NCBI GenBank assembly: GCA_035363115.1
Contig: DAOSEM010000001.1
Span: forward strand, 930,001 to 994,000
Direction: 5' to 3'
Source: Syntrophales bacterium
GTDB taxonomy: Bacteria; Desulfobacterota; Syntrophia; Syntrophales; PHBD01
Length of the DNA stretch: 64,000 nucleotides
Position 1 is the stretch's first letter. The number at the start of each line of letters is the position of its first letter. Positions 29,998 to 41,823 of this stretch are shown here, piece after piece. The translations under genes were made by a program, and so were the position numbers. The notes under the pieces are model-generated. The model had not been told where the DNA came from, did no database searches, and saw nothing but the letters and a program-made list of their open reading frames with translations.

Positions 29998-32408
29998 AGG
30001 TTTCCCTCAAGTGGCTGAAGGATTACGTCGATTTTGACCTGCCGGCGCAGGAGCTTGCGGATCGCCTGACCATGGCCGGCCTGGAAGTGGATGCCCTGGA
30101 GGAGAAGCGGGCCGACTTCAGCGGTGTTGTGGTAGCACGGATCGTCTCCGCGAAGCGCCATCCCGATGCGGACAAGCTCTCCCTCTGCGAGGCCAGCATC
30201 GGGGACAGGACGCTCCCCATCGTCTGTGGCGCACCCAACGTCCGGGAGGGAATCCTCGTTCCGCTGGCCACTGTGGGTGCCGTCATTCCCGGCGGCTACA
30301 CGATCAAGCTGACGAAAATCCGGGGGCAGGTCTCCGAGGGGATGTTCTGTTCCGAGGAGGAACTGGGCATCGGGTCCGACAACACGGGCATTATGGTCCT
30401 GCCGGATGAACTGATTCCGGGGATGCCTCTCGATCAGGCCCTGGATCTCACGGATACGGTACTGGATGTCGGCGTAACGCCCAATCGCTCCGATTGCCTC
30501 AGCATCGTCGGCATCGCCCGGGAAGTAGCGGCCATTACCGGCAAGTCGCTGCGCTGTCCGGCCATTGCGGTACCGGAGAGCGAGGAGAAGGTATCCGACG
30601 TCACCTCTGTTACGATCCTGGATCCCGATCTCTGCCCCGAGTACACCGCCCGCATCGTCCGCAACGTGGCGATCCGGCCCTCCCCCCTCTGGATGCGTCA
30701 GCGTCTGGAGGCTGTCGGCCTGAGGGCCATCAACAACGTTGTGGACATCACCAATTTCGTCATGCTGGAGCTCGGACAGCCTCTGCACGCGTTTGATTTC
30801 CGTTTCCTGGAGGAGGGACGCATCGTTGTCCGGAAATCCCGGGAAGGCGAGATCTTCATCTCCCTCGATGAAAAGGAACGGGTCCTGAAGGAAGGAACCC
30901 TCCTGATCTGCGACGGCGTCAAGCCGGTGGCCATTGCCGGGATCATGGGCGGCCTCAACTCGGAGGTGAAGGACGACACGTCCACGGTCCTCCTCGAAAG
31001 CGCCTATTTCAATCCGGGCTCGATCCGGCGATCCTCCCGCTTTCTCGGGATGGGCACGGATGCGGCGTTCCGCTTCGAACGGGGAATCGACCCGCAGGGG
31101 GTTGTGCGGGCCCTCGACCGGGCGGCCGGGTTGATGGCGGAGCTGGCGGACGGCGTATCCTGCCTCGGCTATATCGATGCCCATCCGCAAGAGGTCCAGA
31201 TCGCGAAAGACATTCCCTTGCGGGTCACGCGGGTCAACGACATCCTGGGAATATCCCTGACGGAGAAGGAGATCGTCCCGATCCTGGAATCCCTGGAGAT
31301 GACCGTGATGCCTGAAGACGGCAACCCCGGGATTTACCGGATCACACCGCCGACCTGCCGGGTGGACCTCACCCGGGAGATCGACCTCATCGAGGAGGTG
31401 GCGAGGCTGCACGGGTACGACCGTATCCCCGTCACCCTGCCCGCCGTCACGGCGGCGCCGTTTGCTCCGGATCCCAGGCGGCTCGTGGAGGATCGGGTCA
31501 GAGCCCTCCTGAACGGTTACGGGTACTCGGAGGTCATCACATACAGCTTCGTTTCGCCGAACTCGACTGATCTCCTGGCTCTTCGGCCGGATGATTTCCG
31601 TCGCCGGATGCTCAAAATCATGAATCCCCTGACGGAGGACCAGTCGGTCATGAGAACGGCATTGGTGCCGAGCCTGCTCAAGACCATGCTGGACAACGCC
31701 AACGCGGGAACCGTGGATTTGAAGATCTTCGAAATCGGGAAAGTGTTTCATCCGCGGGAAGGCCTTGAACTCCCGGAGGAAAGAGACCGCATCGGAGCCC
31801 TGCTCACGGGCCGGCGTTACGAGGACCGCTGGCACTTCACGTCCGTCCAATCCGATTTTTACGACCTCAAGGGATGCCTGGAAGGAGTCCTGGAGGGACT
31901 GGGAATCCGGGAAGGGGATTTCCGGGTGCGCTCGTTGGAGCCGTTCCTTCACCCGGGACGTTCCTGTGACCTGTTTCACGGCGATCTTCGACTCGGTTTT
32001 CTCGGAGAGGTTCATCCCGACGTACTGAGTCGCCTGGATTTGAAAAATCGGGCCATGGTGTTTGAACTGGACGTCGAGGCGCTGTCTACGATTGCCTCGC
32101 GGGAGCTGAAGTTCCGGGGGGTCCCGCGATATCCCTCCAGTTCACGCGACGTGGCGTTCCTGGTCAACGCCGGGATCACCAGCGGTGACATGATCCGCTG
32201 GGCTGCCGGCAATGAAGAAGAATTGCTTGAAAAGATATATGTTTTTGATGTATACGCCGGCCAGGGAATCCCCGAGGGAATGAAAAGCCTCGGCCTTCGA
32301 TTTTCCTACCGCGCTCCGGATCGGACATTGACCGATCAGGAGATTCACGAAGTTCACAGCCGGATCATGGAGAGGATTATGGCGGCGAGCGGCGCCAGAA
32401 TCCGTTAA
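29994..32408 (+). CDS. pheT: phenylalanyl-tRNA synthetase beta subunit
   Basis: An 804-residue PheRS beta subunit, which binds tRNA-Phe and edits mis-charged Tyr. The true start is the ATG at 29994 ([17 protein letters not shown]), overlapping the pheS stop. Domains in order: N-terminal fragment and EMAP/OB tRNA-binding domain (residues ~40-150, VVARIVSAKRHPDADKLSLC), B3/4 editing domain, B5 domain, catalytic-like core and a C-terminal ferredoxin-fold anticodon-binding domain (YPSSSRDVAFLVNAG). An in-frame frame upstream of 29994 overlaps pheS and is not used. Confidence 0.97.
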   Translation: MKVSLKWLKDYVDFDLPAQELADRLTMAGLEVDALEEKRADFSGVVVARIVSAKRHPDADKLSLCEASIGDRTLPIVCGAPNVREGILVPLATVGAVIPGGYTIKLTKIRGQVSEGMFCSEEELGIGSDNTGIMVLPDELIPGMPLDQALDLTDTVLDVGVTPNRSDCLSIVGIAREVAAITGKSLRCPAIAVPESEEKVSDVTSVTILDPDLCPEYTARIVRNVAIRPSPLWMRQRLEAVGLRAINNVVDITNFVMLELGQPLHAFDFRFLEEGRIVVRKSREGEIFISLDEKERVLKEGTLLICDGVKPVAIAGIMGGLNSEVKDDTSTVLLESAYFNPGSIRRSSRFLGMGTDAAFRFERGIDPQGVVRALDRAAGLMAELADGVSCLGYIDAHPQEVQIAKDIPLRVTRVNDILGISLTEKEIVPILESLEMTVMPEDGNPGIYRITPPTCRVDLTREIDLIEEVARLHGYDRIPVTLPAVTAAPFAPDPRRLVEDRVRALLNGYGYSEVITYSFVSPNSTDLLALRPDDFRRRMLKIMNPLTEDQSVMRTALVPSLLKTMLDNANAGTVDLKIFEIGKVFHPREGLELPEERDRIGALLTGRRYEDRWHFTSVQSDFYDLKGCLEGVLEGLGIREGDFRVRSLEPFLHPGRSCDLFHGDLRLGFLGEVHPDVLSRLDLKNRAMVFELDVEALSTIASRELKFRGVPRYPSSSRDVAFLVNAGITSGDMIRWAAGNEEELLEKIYVFDVYAGQGIPEGMKSLGLRFSYRAPDRTLTDQEIHEVHSRIMERIMAASGARIR

Positions 32409-32443
32409 GCCATCATTTTTGGTCACAGGGCAGGAGGGCAGAA

Positions 32444-32719
32444 ATGACGAAAATCGACATCATTCAGGAAGTTTACGAGAAGCTCGGGTTTTCCAAGAAG
32501 GATTCTGCCAGCATTGTCGAATCCGTCTTTGAAATCATGAAGGAAACCCTCGCCAAGGGAGAGAAGATCAAGATCTCGGGATTTGGAAACTTCATGGTGA
32601 AGGAAAAGAAATCCCGCCGGGGCCGGAATCCCCAAACGGGAACGGAAATTACCATCACCGCCCGGAAGGTCCTGACCTTCAAATCCAGCCAGGTCCTGAG
32701 GAAGGCGCTCAACAACTGA
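32444..32719 (+). CDS. ihfA: integration host factor alpha subunit
   Basis: A 91-residue DNA-bending protein of the HU/IHF family. ISGFGNFMVKEKKSRRGRNP carries the beta-ribbon arm with the Arg-Asn-Pro tip that intercalates at the bend. The position directly after pheST identifies it as IHF-alpha. GGCAGGAGGGC precedes the ATG. Confidence 0.93.
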   Translation: MTKIDIIQEVYEKLGFSKKDSASIVESVFEIMKETLAKGEKIKISGFGNFMVKEKKSRRGRNPQTGTEITITARKVLTFKSSQVLRKALNN

Positions 32720-32732
32720 TCGCGGGCATCCG

Positions 32733-33152
32733 GTGATCGCGGCCGTCGATGCAGCGCCCTGTCTCCCGGATATGCACGAAATGATTCCCGACAAGGCCTA
32801 CTTCAGAATCGGCGAGGTCAGCCGGATCCTGGCCGTAGAACCCTACGTGATCCGCTATTGGGAATCGGTTTTCAAGTCGGTCAGGCCGGAGAGGACGAGG
32901 TCTGATCAGAGGCGATACCGAAGGAAGGACGTGGAGGAGCTTCTGGTCATCAAAGACCTCCTGTATGGGAAGCGGTTCACCATTGCCGGAGCGAAAAAAG
33001 AGCTGCGGCGGATGAAGCAGGGTGCCGGGCAGGACTTGGAAGACCCGGTAAGACCTGACGATCCGGAGGGGATGAGCGACCACGAACCGGGAAGAGATCG
33101 GCTGGCGGCCGTCAAGGAGGGATTAACCCAGATTCGTGATCTGTTGAACTGA
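32733..33152 (+). CDS. MerR-family transcriptional regulator
   Basis: A MerR-type winged HTH protein: YFRIGEVSRILAVEPYVIRYWE is the recognition helix region, followed by RRYRRKDVEELLVIKDLLYG. The C-terminal part is short, charged and lacks cysteines for metal binding, so the ligand is unknown. Small MerR proteins after pheT-ihfA are common in Desulfobacterota. The start is uncertain: GTG 32733 (139 residues) or ATG 32772/32781; none has a good ribosome-binding site. Confidence 0.88.
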   Translation: MIAAVDAAPCLPDMHEMIPDKAYFRIGEVSRILAVEPYVIRYWESVFKSVRPERTRSDQRRYRRKDVEELLVIKDLLYGKRFTIAGAKKELRRMKQGAGQDLEDPVRPDDPEGMSDHEPGRDRLAAVKEGLTQIRDLLN

Positions 33153-33184
33153 AAAGTCGGGCATTTCTCACCTGAAGGGAAATG

Positions 33185-33228
33185 AAAAAGGCCGATCCGG
33201 ACTGTTTATGTACGGATCGGCCTTTTTT
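33185..33228. terminator. bidirectional terminator
   Basis: A 14-base stem (33186-33199 with 33213-33226) with an A run on the left and a T run on the right. It sits between the merR stop and the convergent PxxKW gene and can end both transcripts. Confidence 0.93.
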
Positions 33229-33253
33229 GTTTTCCTGGACTGAATTTCGCGGC

Positions 33254-33535
33254 CTATTTCTTTTTGGATCGTTTGGATGCCTTCAGGGGGTTCAGCTTCT
33301 GCACTACTTCCTTGACTTCCTTTTTGACATGGGAAGCCATGGGGCAGATACCATAGGCCCAGCGGGCGGCCGGGTCCGGGTAGATCCGGCAGTACGCGCC
33401 GCCGTTCACCTCGATCACCTTGTTGCAGCCGTTGCACTGCTCGGCGATGACCAGGCAGCTGCCTCCGGTGAAACTGCAACCCTTTTTGGACATGAAGGAA
33501 CACTCGCTGCCCGCTTTCACGGTCTGACAGATCAC
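33254..33535 (-). CDS. PxxKW-family cysteine-rich protein
   Basis: A 93-residue protein from the GTG at 33535, with AAAGGAG 8 bases upstream; the frame stays open far upstream but with no protein-like sequence. Nine cysteines are spaced as pairs that could bind metal or FeS clusters (CQ, CSF, GCSF, SCLV, QCNGCNK, YCRIY, GICPM). The C-terminus NPLKASKRSKKK corresponds to the PxxKW/LNPLKASKR ending of a family common in Desulfobacterota and of unknown function. Confidence 0.82.
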   Translation of the reverse strand: MICQTVKAGSECSFMSKKGCSFTGGSCLVIAEQCNGCNKVIEVNGGAYCRIYPDPAARWAYGICPMASHVKKEVKEVVQKLNPLKASKRSKKK

Positions 33536-33805
33536 GGTCGAGACTCCTTTCCGTTGCCTTGTATTTCCGCGGTCGGCCCGGATGGATGGGCCGGGATGAT
33601 GGAATTCCGCGAGGCTGGGTTTGCTAACAAATAACGGGGGGACTGTCAAGGAAAAAGTCCCTGTCCGGACGGGAAACACTATCGCCCGATCTTGAATAAC
33701 CCTTTGAATGGTTTGACTTTCGGGGATGATCATGGTAGATACGGCGCCGATTGATCCAATACGGAAGCATTGATCCGACAGGGAAACAATGAGGCCCAAA
33801 CGTTC

Positions 33806-34552
33806 ATGACCCGCCCCCCCCTGATCCAGGTTTTTGCCCGATCCCTTCTCATCCAGGCGTCCTTTAATTACTGGCGGATGCAGAATCTCGGATTTGCCTT
33901 TGCCATGATTCCGGTAATCCGCCGATTCAGCCGCGATCGGAAGGATGTGTCGGAACGTCTGGACCGTCACTTGATGCGGTTTCATACCCATCCGTGCATG
34001 GCGCCCTCGATCCTCGGTTCGGTCGTGTGCCTCGAGGAGACCGGGGGGGCGTCCGCCGGGGCCGATGCCATCGCTCTGAAGGATAGCCTTATGGGGCCGT
34101 ATGCGGCCCTGGGGGACCCGCTGTTCCTGGGCGGAATACGGCCCCTTTCCTCCGTCTCCGGTGTTTTCTTTTTTGCCCTGGGGATGATGATGGCGGCTCC
34201 CCTGTGCCTCCTCGGTTTGTACAATGTGCCGTCCCTCTGGATCCGGTGGAGGGGGTTTCGGGAGGGGTACAAGAGGGGGCGCTGGGCCTTCGAGTTTTTC
34301 CAGACGCTGGATCTGACCCGCTGGACATCCCGGATGCGCTGGGCCGGGCTGGTTGCTCTGGCCGTGGTCGGGGCTGTGGTGGCCAAGGTATTCCTGCATC
34401 GTGAAGGGCTTTTTCCCCTGCCTGAGGGGTATTTGTCGGTGCTGGCCTTCCTGCTGGCGGTCTTCTGGCTCATTCGCCGGGGAGTGCCCCGGGTTTGGAT
34501 TCCCTACGGCATATTTGTGCTGTTCCTGATCGTGCAAGCAGTCGTGTCATGA
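33806..34552 (+). CDS. PTS mannose-family EIID component
   Basis: A 248-residue membrane protein of the mannose/fructose/sorbose-family EIID type: FARSLLIQASFNYWRMQNLGFAFAMIPVIRRF at the N-terminus, several hydrophobic helices near the C-terminus. EIID normally works with EIIA, EIIB and EIIC to move and phosphorylate sugars. Here only EIID is encoded, followed by HPr (ATGA overlap) and EI. The other components may lie elsewhere, or the set may be regulatory as in other Desulfobacterota with incomplete PTS. ATG 33806 is preferred over 33770, with GAGG upstream. Confidence 0.85.
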   Translation: MTRPPLIQVFARSLLIQASFNYWRMQNLGFAFAMIPVIRRFSRDRKDVSERLDRHLMRFHTHPCMAPSILGSVVCLEETGGASAGADAIALKDSLMGPYAALGDPLFLGGIRPLSSVSGVFFFALGMMMAAPLCLLGLYNVPSLWIRWRGFREGYKRGRWAFEFFQTLDLTRWTSRMRWAGLVALAVVGAVVAKVFLHREGLFPLPEGYLSVLAFLLAVFWLIRRGVPRVWIPYGIFVLFLIVQAVVS

Positions 34553-34818
34553 TGATAATTCGGACCTTCGAGGTCAGAAATAAACTGGGCATTCATGCCC
34601 GGGTTGCCGCCAAACTGGTTTCCGTGGCGGTTCGTTTCCGGTCCACGATTTATTTCGAGAGGGACGGAAACGAGGTGAATGCCAAGAGTCTCCTCGGCAT
34701 TCTCACCATGGCCTGTCCGCAGGGCAGTTTTATCACGATCCGGGCGGAGGGAAACGACGCGGAGGAGGCGGTAGAGGCAATCACGCGCCTTTTCGAAGAT
34801 AAATTCGGCGAAGAGTGA
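34549..34818 (+). CDS. ptsH: phosphocarrier protein HPr
   Basis: An 89-residue HPr that passes phosphate from EI to EII proteins. The active-site His16 lies in NKLGIHARVAAKL, and Ser47 (AKSLLGIL) matches the site phosphorylated by HPr kinase in many bacteria. The start is the ATG at 34549 overlapping the EIID stop; the frame is open upstream inside EIID. It is 4 bases before ptsI. Confidence 0.95.
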   Translation: MMIIRTFEVRNKLGIHARVAAKLVSVAVRFRSTIYFERDGNEVNAKSLLGILTMACPQGSFITIRAEGNDAEEAVEAITRLFEDKFGEE

Positions 34819-34822
34819 CGGG

Positions 34823-36604
34823 ATGAAATCCAGGCAGGAAAAACAAACAGCCGTTTTGAGAGGGGTCGTCGTATCCCCGGGCATAGCGATCGGAAAGGCC
34901 TTTCATTTCGACCGCCTGGAGTCGCAGGTGGCATTCTACAAGCTCCGCGACAAGAGCCATGTATCCCATGAAATCAAGAGGTTTCGTGATGCCGTTGCGG
35001 CCTCGCTCCGGCAGCTCCGGGAAATCCGCCGTAAACTGGGCCGGGTGGAAGGCGTGGATCCCCTCTACATCCTGGATGTACACATCATGCTCCTGAAGGA
35101 TCGGTCATTCCTCACCCAGGTCACCTCATTCATCCGGACCATGGAGGTCAATGCCGAGTGGGCCGTCCGGATGGCCATCGACAAGTACCGGGAGATCTTC
35201 GATAAGGTGGAGGACGAATACATCCGGGGTCGTTTCAGCGACATTCAGTACGCCGGCAACCGGATCCTCCGGAACCTGGGGGGCCACCGAAGGGAAACTG
35301 TGCCGGACCTGGACGAGGGGATCATCGTGATCGCCACGGATCTGTCCCCCGCGGACACGGCCCAGATGAAGATCGACCGCGTCCAGGGATTCGCCATCGA
35401 CATGGGAAGCAAGACGTCCCACACGGCCATCGTGGCCCGTTCGCTAGAGATACCGGCCGTTGTGGGCCTGGAAAGGATCACCCGAGTCGTGAAAACCAAT
35501 GACAACGTGATCATCGACGGTTCCGCGGGGCTTGTCATTGTCAACCCCGATCCGGAGATCCTCTTCCGCTACGAAGGAAAGAAGAGGGACTTTGACGAGG
35601 CCCGGCTTGAACTGCTCGCCGACGCCCGCCTGCCCGCCGTCACGAAGGATGGTCACAGCGTCGACATCGGCTGCAATATCGAGTTCATGGAAGAGATCCC
35701 TTCCGCCGTTACCCACGGGGCGGACGGCATCGGCCTGTACCGGACGGAGTTTCTCTACATCAACCGGGAGAATCTTCCGACGGAAGAGGATCACCTGGAC
35801 AATTACCGGAGGGTTCTGGAGGAGAGGGAACTTCGCTGGGCCACCATTCGCACCCTCGACCTGGGTGGGGACAAATTCTTCTCCGACCCGAAGCTGGCGA
35901 AAGAAATGAATCCCCAGATGGGTCTCCGGGCGATCCGCCTGTGCCTCCGGGAGGAGAACATCTTCCGGGCGCAGCTGCGGGCGATTCTGCGTGCCGGAGC
36001 CGATGAGAGGGTCCGGATCCTGATTCCCATGGTCTCCGGAATCGAGGAGATCCGGGAAGCGAAGCGGATTCTGGCGGAACTGAAGGACGATCTGGCGCGG
36101 GAGGGGATCCCCGCTGGACTGGACCTGCCCGTCGGTGTCATGATCGAGGTGCCGTCCGCGGTCGTCATCGCCGAAGAACTGGCCCGGGAAGCCGACTTTT
36201 TCAGCATCGGCACGAACGACCTGATCCAGTATGCCCTGGCCATCGACCGGATCAACGAGCGGGTCTCCTACCTCTACGAACCGCTTCACCCTGCCGTGCT
36301 CCGCCTCATCAGGCAGGTGGTGGAGGCAGGGCACCGGGCGGGCATCCCCGTGGCCATGTGCGGCGAAATGGCGGGAGACCCTTTGTATACCCTCATCCTG
36401 CTGGGATTCGGCTTGGACGAACTGAGCATGAATCCCCTGGCGATCCCGCGGGTCAAGCGGATCATCCGCGCCTCCACGCGGAAGGAATCCCGGAGGCTCC
36501 TGAAGCGGATCTTTGCCTTTTCCTCCGCCGCGGAAATCCGCTCTCATGTCGAGGATTATATGCACAGTAGGTTTCCGGAGGCGTTTCCAGCCGCGGAATC
36601 GTAA
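34823..36604 (+). CDS. ptsI: PTS enzyme I (phosphoenolpyruvate-protein phosphotransferase)
   Basis: A 593-residue EI that autophosphorylates from PEP and phosphorylates HPr. His200 lies in the signature DMGSKTSHTAIVARS; the C-terminal PEP-binding barrel has GIGLYRTEFLYI, DLGGDKF and GTNDLIQYALAIDR. The N-terminal segment RGVVVSPGIAIGKAF is typical. Together with ptsH and the EIID gene it forms a three-gene operon. Confidence 0.97.
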   Translation: MKSRQEKQTAVLRGVVVSPGIAIGKAFHFDRLESQVAFYKLRDKSHVSHEIKRFRDAVAASLRQLREIRRKLGRVEGVDPLYILDVHIMLLKDRSFLTQVTSFIRTMEVNAEWAVRMAIDKYREIFDKVEDEYIRGRFSDIQYAGNRILRNLGGHRRETVPDLDEGIIVIATDLSPADTAQMKIDRVQGFAIDMGSKTSHTAIVARSLEIPAVVGLERITRVVKTNDNVIIDGSAGLVIVNPDPEILFRYEGKKRDFDEARLELLADARLPAVTKDGHSVDIGCNIEFMEEIPSAVTHGADGIGLYRTEFLYINRENLPTEEDHLDNYRRVLEERELRWATIRTLDLGGDKFFSDPKLAKEMNPQMGLRAIRLCLREENIFRAQLRAILRAGADERVRILIPMVSGIEEIREAKRILAELKDDLAREGIPAGLDLPVGVMIEVPSAVVIAEELAREADFFSIGTNDLIQYALAIDRINERVSYLYEPLHPAVLRLIRQVVEAGHRAGIPVAMCGEMAGDPLYTLILLGFGLDELSMNPLAIPRVKRIIRASTRKESRRLLKRIFAFSSAAEIRSHVEDYMHSRFPEAFPAAES

Positions 36605-36673
36605 AATGCGAATCGGGGAGGCGGCATCCGAACACCTCCCGTACTTCGTTTCTATCTTCGGGAGGCACCGGCC

Positions 36674-39310
36674 TTGTCCCTATCTCAGAAACTCAGATCC
36701 TGGCTCACCGGTCTTGAAGAACAACACAGCGGCTGCCTGTACGGGAAAGACAGCCTGCCCCTGATTCTCCTGCTGAAGAAAGTTCTCTCCAAGGTTCTCA
36801 TTCCCGAGGAGACGGAGAAGAAAATCGCCAGGGCCGCCTCCGATGGCGTGGTCGTCTACGCCGTCAAGCAGCAGAGCCAGCTGAACACGCTGATCATCCG
36901 GGAATCGGCCCGCACCCGCGGATTCCCCCGGCCGACCTTTTCCCACGATACGAACATGCTGTTCTGGCAGCCCTTCGGCAAGGCCCTCCGGACCATTTTG
37001 GCCCTCATTCTGCTTCCTCTTTCCCGGCGCCGGAGCACCGGCCCGCGCGAGCGCTCCTTCGTCCGCAAGTCCGTCCGCCGGAGCGAGAGCGTTGTCGTCC
37101 ACCTCGGAATGTCCGAACTGACCCCGAACAAACACGTGGAAGACGGCCTGTCCCAGCTTCTTTACGCCCAGTGGGAAATGGACCGGCCGGTCCTCGTCGT
37201 TCCGGCTTTGGTCAGCTATGGACGGCGGCGCGACATGGAGCGGGAGAGCGTGATCAATATCCTTTTCGGCCAGACAGAGGGCACCGGCACCATCCGGCGG
37301 GTGATCACCTTCTTCCGCTATTCAAACAAGGCCTCGCTCGTCTGCGCAGAGCCGGTGAATCTCAAGTCGTTCCTGGCGGACAACAAGGACCTGTCCAGGG
37401 AGGAGATGATCAACCACCTCCGGGGCGACCTCATCGAGCGGATCGACGAGGAGAAGACCGCCACGGTGGGTCCGATCCTCAAGTCCCGGCAGGAAATGGT
37501 TTCCCTGGTCCTGAAGGACGAGAAGGTACGGCAGGCCATCGAACAGCGGGGGATCGAGAACCGCAAGGGGTACGACGCGGCCTTCAAGGAGGCCAGGCGC
37601 TACCTGAACGAGATCGCCTCCGACTACAGCGAGATGTTCATCGAGCTGTGGGACAAGGTGCTCGGCTGGCTGTGGAACAACATCTATGACGGCGTCATCG
37701 TGGACCGCGACGGCATGACGAAGATCCGGAACCTGTCCAAGAAGATGCCCTTCGTCGTTGTGCCTTGCCACCGGAGCCACATCGACTATCTGCTTCTGTC
37801 GTACGTCTTCTACAAGCACAACATCCAGATGCCCTTCATCGCCGCGGGGACCAACATGCTCTTCTGGCCCCTGGGCTCCGTCTTCCGCAAGTCCGGCGCC
37901 TTCTTCCTGCGCCGCAGTTTCCGGGGGAACGAGCTCTACGGCGAGGTGTTCAACGGCTATCTCAACGTCCTGCTCAAAGAGGGGCTGCCCGTCGAGTTCT
38001 TCATCGAGGGGGGGCGCAGCCGCACAGGGAAGATGATCATGCCCCGCTACGGGCTCCTGTCGATGATCATCCAGGCCTACGCCAGCGGTGCCTGCGAGGA
38101 CCTGGCGATTATCCCCGTCTACCTCGGCTATGACCGCATCATCGAGGAGAAGGCCTACCTGAAGGAGCTGGGAGGCGAACAGAAGCATGACGAAAGCGCC
38201 TCCGACGTGATCAAGAGCGGAAAGGTCCTCCGGAAGCGCTACGGCCATGTATACGTCAACATCGGCGAGCCCATCCTCATGAAGCAGTACCTGGAGAGCC
38301 AGGAAAAGACCTACGAGGGCATGTCCACGGAGGAGAGGCAGCGGCTATACCGGAAGATCGGATACGAGATCGTGCTGAACATCGACCAGGTCTCCGTGGT
38401 GACCCCGTTTTCACTCCTTTCGGCGGGATTCCTCTGGTCCGACCGCCGTGGTATCTCGGTGGACGACCTGATGGAGGTCCTGGGGCATTTCCGGGACTAC
38501 CTCCTGGCCCGGAAGGTCCGGTTCTCCGAGACCTTCGGCGACATGGAAAAGGCCGTGACGAGCGCCCTGGGTCTGTTCGAAGAGTCCCGCCTCATTTCCC
38601 GTGTCGGGGAGGACGAAGACCTCCCGGACGAGGGAGAGGAGGTGGTCTACTCCCTGCCCGAGGAAAACCGGCTGAACCTCGAATACTACAAGAACAACAT
38701 CCTTCATTATTTCGTTCCCGCCTGCTTCCTGGCCGCCTCCGTGGCGCTTCACCGGGAAGATGTCCTGTCCCTGCAGGAGATTATGGAGGATTACCGCTTC
38801 TTTAAAAAGATGTTCCGCCATGAGTTCATTTTCGATGACCGGGTGGACGACCTGGATGAGATCCGGGAGGTTCTGCTGTACCTGTCGCAGAAGGGCATGG
38901 TCTCCATCAGCGGCGGTGAGGCGGGGGGCTTTGCGTCCATCGAAGTGAAGGGCAAGGGGAAGCGGAACCTCATCCCCTTCGCGGGCCTGATCCGGAATTA
39001 CATCGAGTCCTACTGGGTGGTCGTCCGGGCCTGTGCCTATCTCGCCCAGGGGCGGATGCCGGAAAAGGATTTTCTCAAGAAGATTCGGGGGCTTGGAGAA
39101 AGGATGTTCCAGAAGGGAGAGATCCGCCGCTCCGAGGCGCTCTCCCAGTCGAACTATGCCAACGCGCTTCGGTTCCTGGAGGACATGGGCATCGCCGGCA
39201 TGACGGAGGAGGCGGTGAAGGGGGAGAAGCGCCCCGTTCGCTACTGGAGCCTCTCGGAAGACCGGACGCTCCTGGAGGGGCTGAGGCGGCGCCTGTTCCG
39301 GTTCCTGTAA
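36674..39310 (+). CDS. plsB: glycerol-3-phosphate acyltransferase
   Basis: An 878-residue membrane-associated PlsB, which acylates sn-glycerol 3-phosphate at position 1 to start phospholipid synthesis. Acyltransferase motifs are clear: the HX4D motif at His366/Asp371 (VPCHRSHIDYLLLSYVF), FRKSGAFFLRRSF, FIEGGRSRTGKM and IPVYLGYDRI. It starts at a TTG (36674) with GGGAGG upstream; no earlier ATG gives a better start. The N-terminal ~200 residues and C-terminal ~350 residues correspond to the long PlsB regulatory parts. It follows ptsI by 69 bases. Confidence 0.93.
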   Translation: MSLSQKLRSWLTGLEEQHSGCLYGKDSLPLILLLKKVLSKVLIPEETEKKIARAASDGVVVYAVKQQSQLNTLIIRESARTRGFPRPTFSHDTNMLFWQPFGKALRTILALILLPLSRRRSTGPRERSFVRKSVRRSESVVVHLGMSELTPNKHVEDGLSQLLYAQWEMDRPVLVVPALVSYGRRRDMERESVINILFGQTEGTGTIRRVITFFRYSNKASLVCAEPVNLKSFLADNKDLSREEMINHLRGDLIERIDEEKTATVGPILKSRQEMVSLVLKDEKVRQAIEQRGIENRKGYDAAFKEARRYLNEIASDYSEMFIELWDKVLGWLWNNIYDGVIVDRDGMTKIRNLSKKMPFVVVPCHRSHIDYLLLSYVFYKHNIQMPFIAAGTNMLFWPLGSVFRKSGAFFLRRSFRGNELYGEVFNGYLNVLLKEGLPVEFFIEGGRSRTGKMIMPRYGLLSMIIQAYASGACEDLAIIPVYLGYDRIIEEKAYLKELGGEQKHDESASDVIKSGKVLRKRYGHVYVNIGEPILMKQYLESQEKTYEGMSTEERQRLYRKIGYEIVLNIDQVSVVTPFSLLSAGFLWSDRRGISVDDLMEVLGHFRDYLLARKVRFSETFGDMEKAVTSALGLFEESRLISRVGEDEDLPDEGEEVVYSLPEENRLNLEYYKNNILHYFVPACFLAASVALHREDVLSLQEIMEDYRFFKKMFRHEFIFDDRVDDLDEIREVLLYLSQKGMVSISGGEAGGFASIEVKGKGKRNLIPFAGLIRNYIESYWVVVRACAYLAQGRMPEKDFLKKIRGLGERMFQKGEIRRSEALSQSNYANALRFLEDMGIAGMTEEAVKGEKRPVRYWSLSEDRTLLEGLRRRLFRFL

Positions 39311-39417
39311 GACAAGGGATCTGCAGGCTCCTCCGGTCGTTGTCGGTATTCGTCATGACGGTCCCAAGCCCATCCGCGGGATCAGGAACCGGTTCCACCG
39401 TTCTTCAGGACATTTAG

Positions 39418-39450
39418 AAAAGCCCCGAATGCGCTGTTGCATCCGGGGCT
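39418..39450 (-). terminator. terminator of eno
   Basis: A 12-base stem with one mismatch (39421-39432 with 39439-39450), followed on the minus strand by TTT. It lies between convergent plsB and eno, 54 bases after the eno stop. Confidence 0.8.
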
Positions 39451-39504
39451 TCTGGTTTCATCCCTTCTCCCGTCAAGGAACGGTTTTCTGTCGCCGGGAT
39501 CGAA

Positions 39505-41809
<2,305 letters not shown>

Positions 41810-41823
41810 GGAGCAGAAGAACC

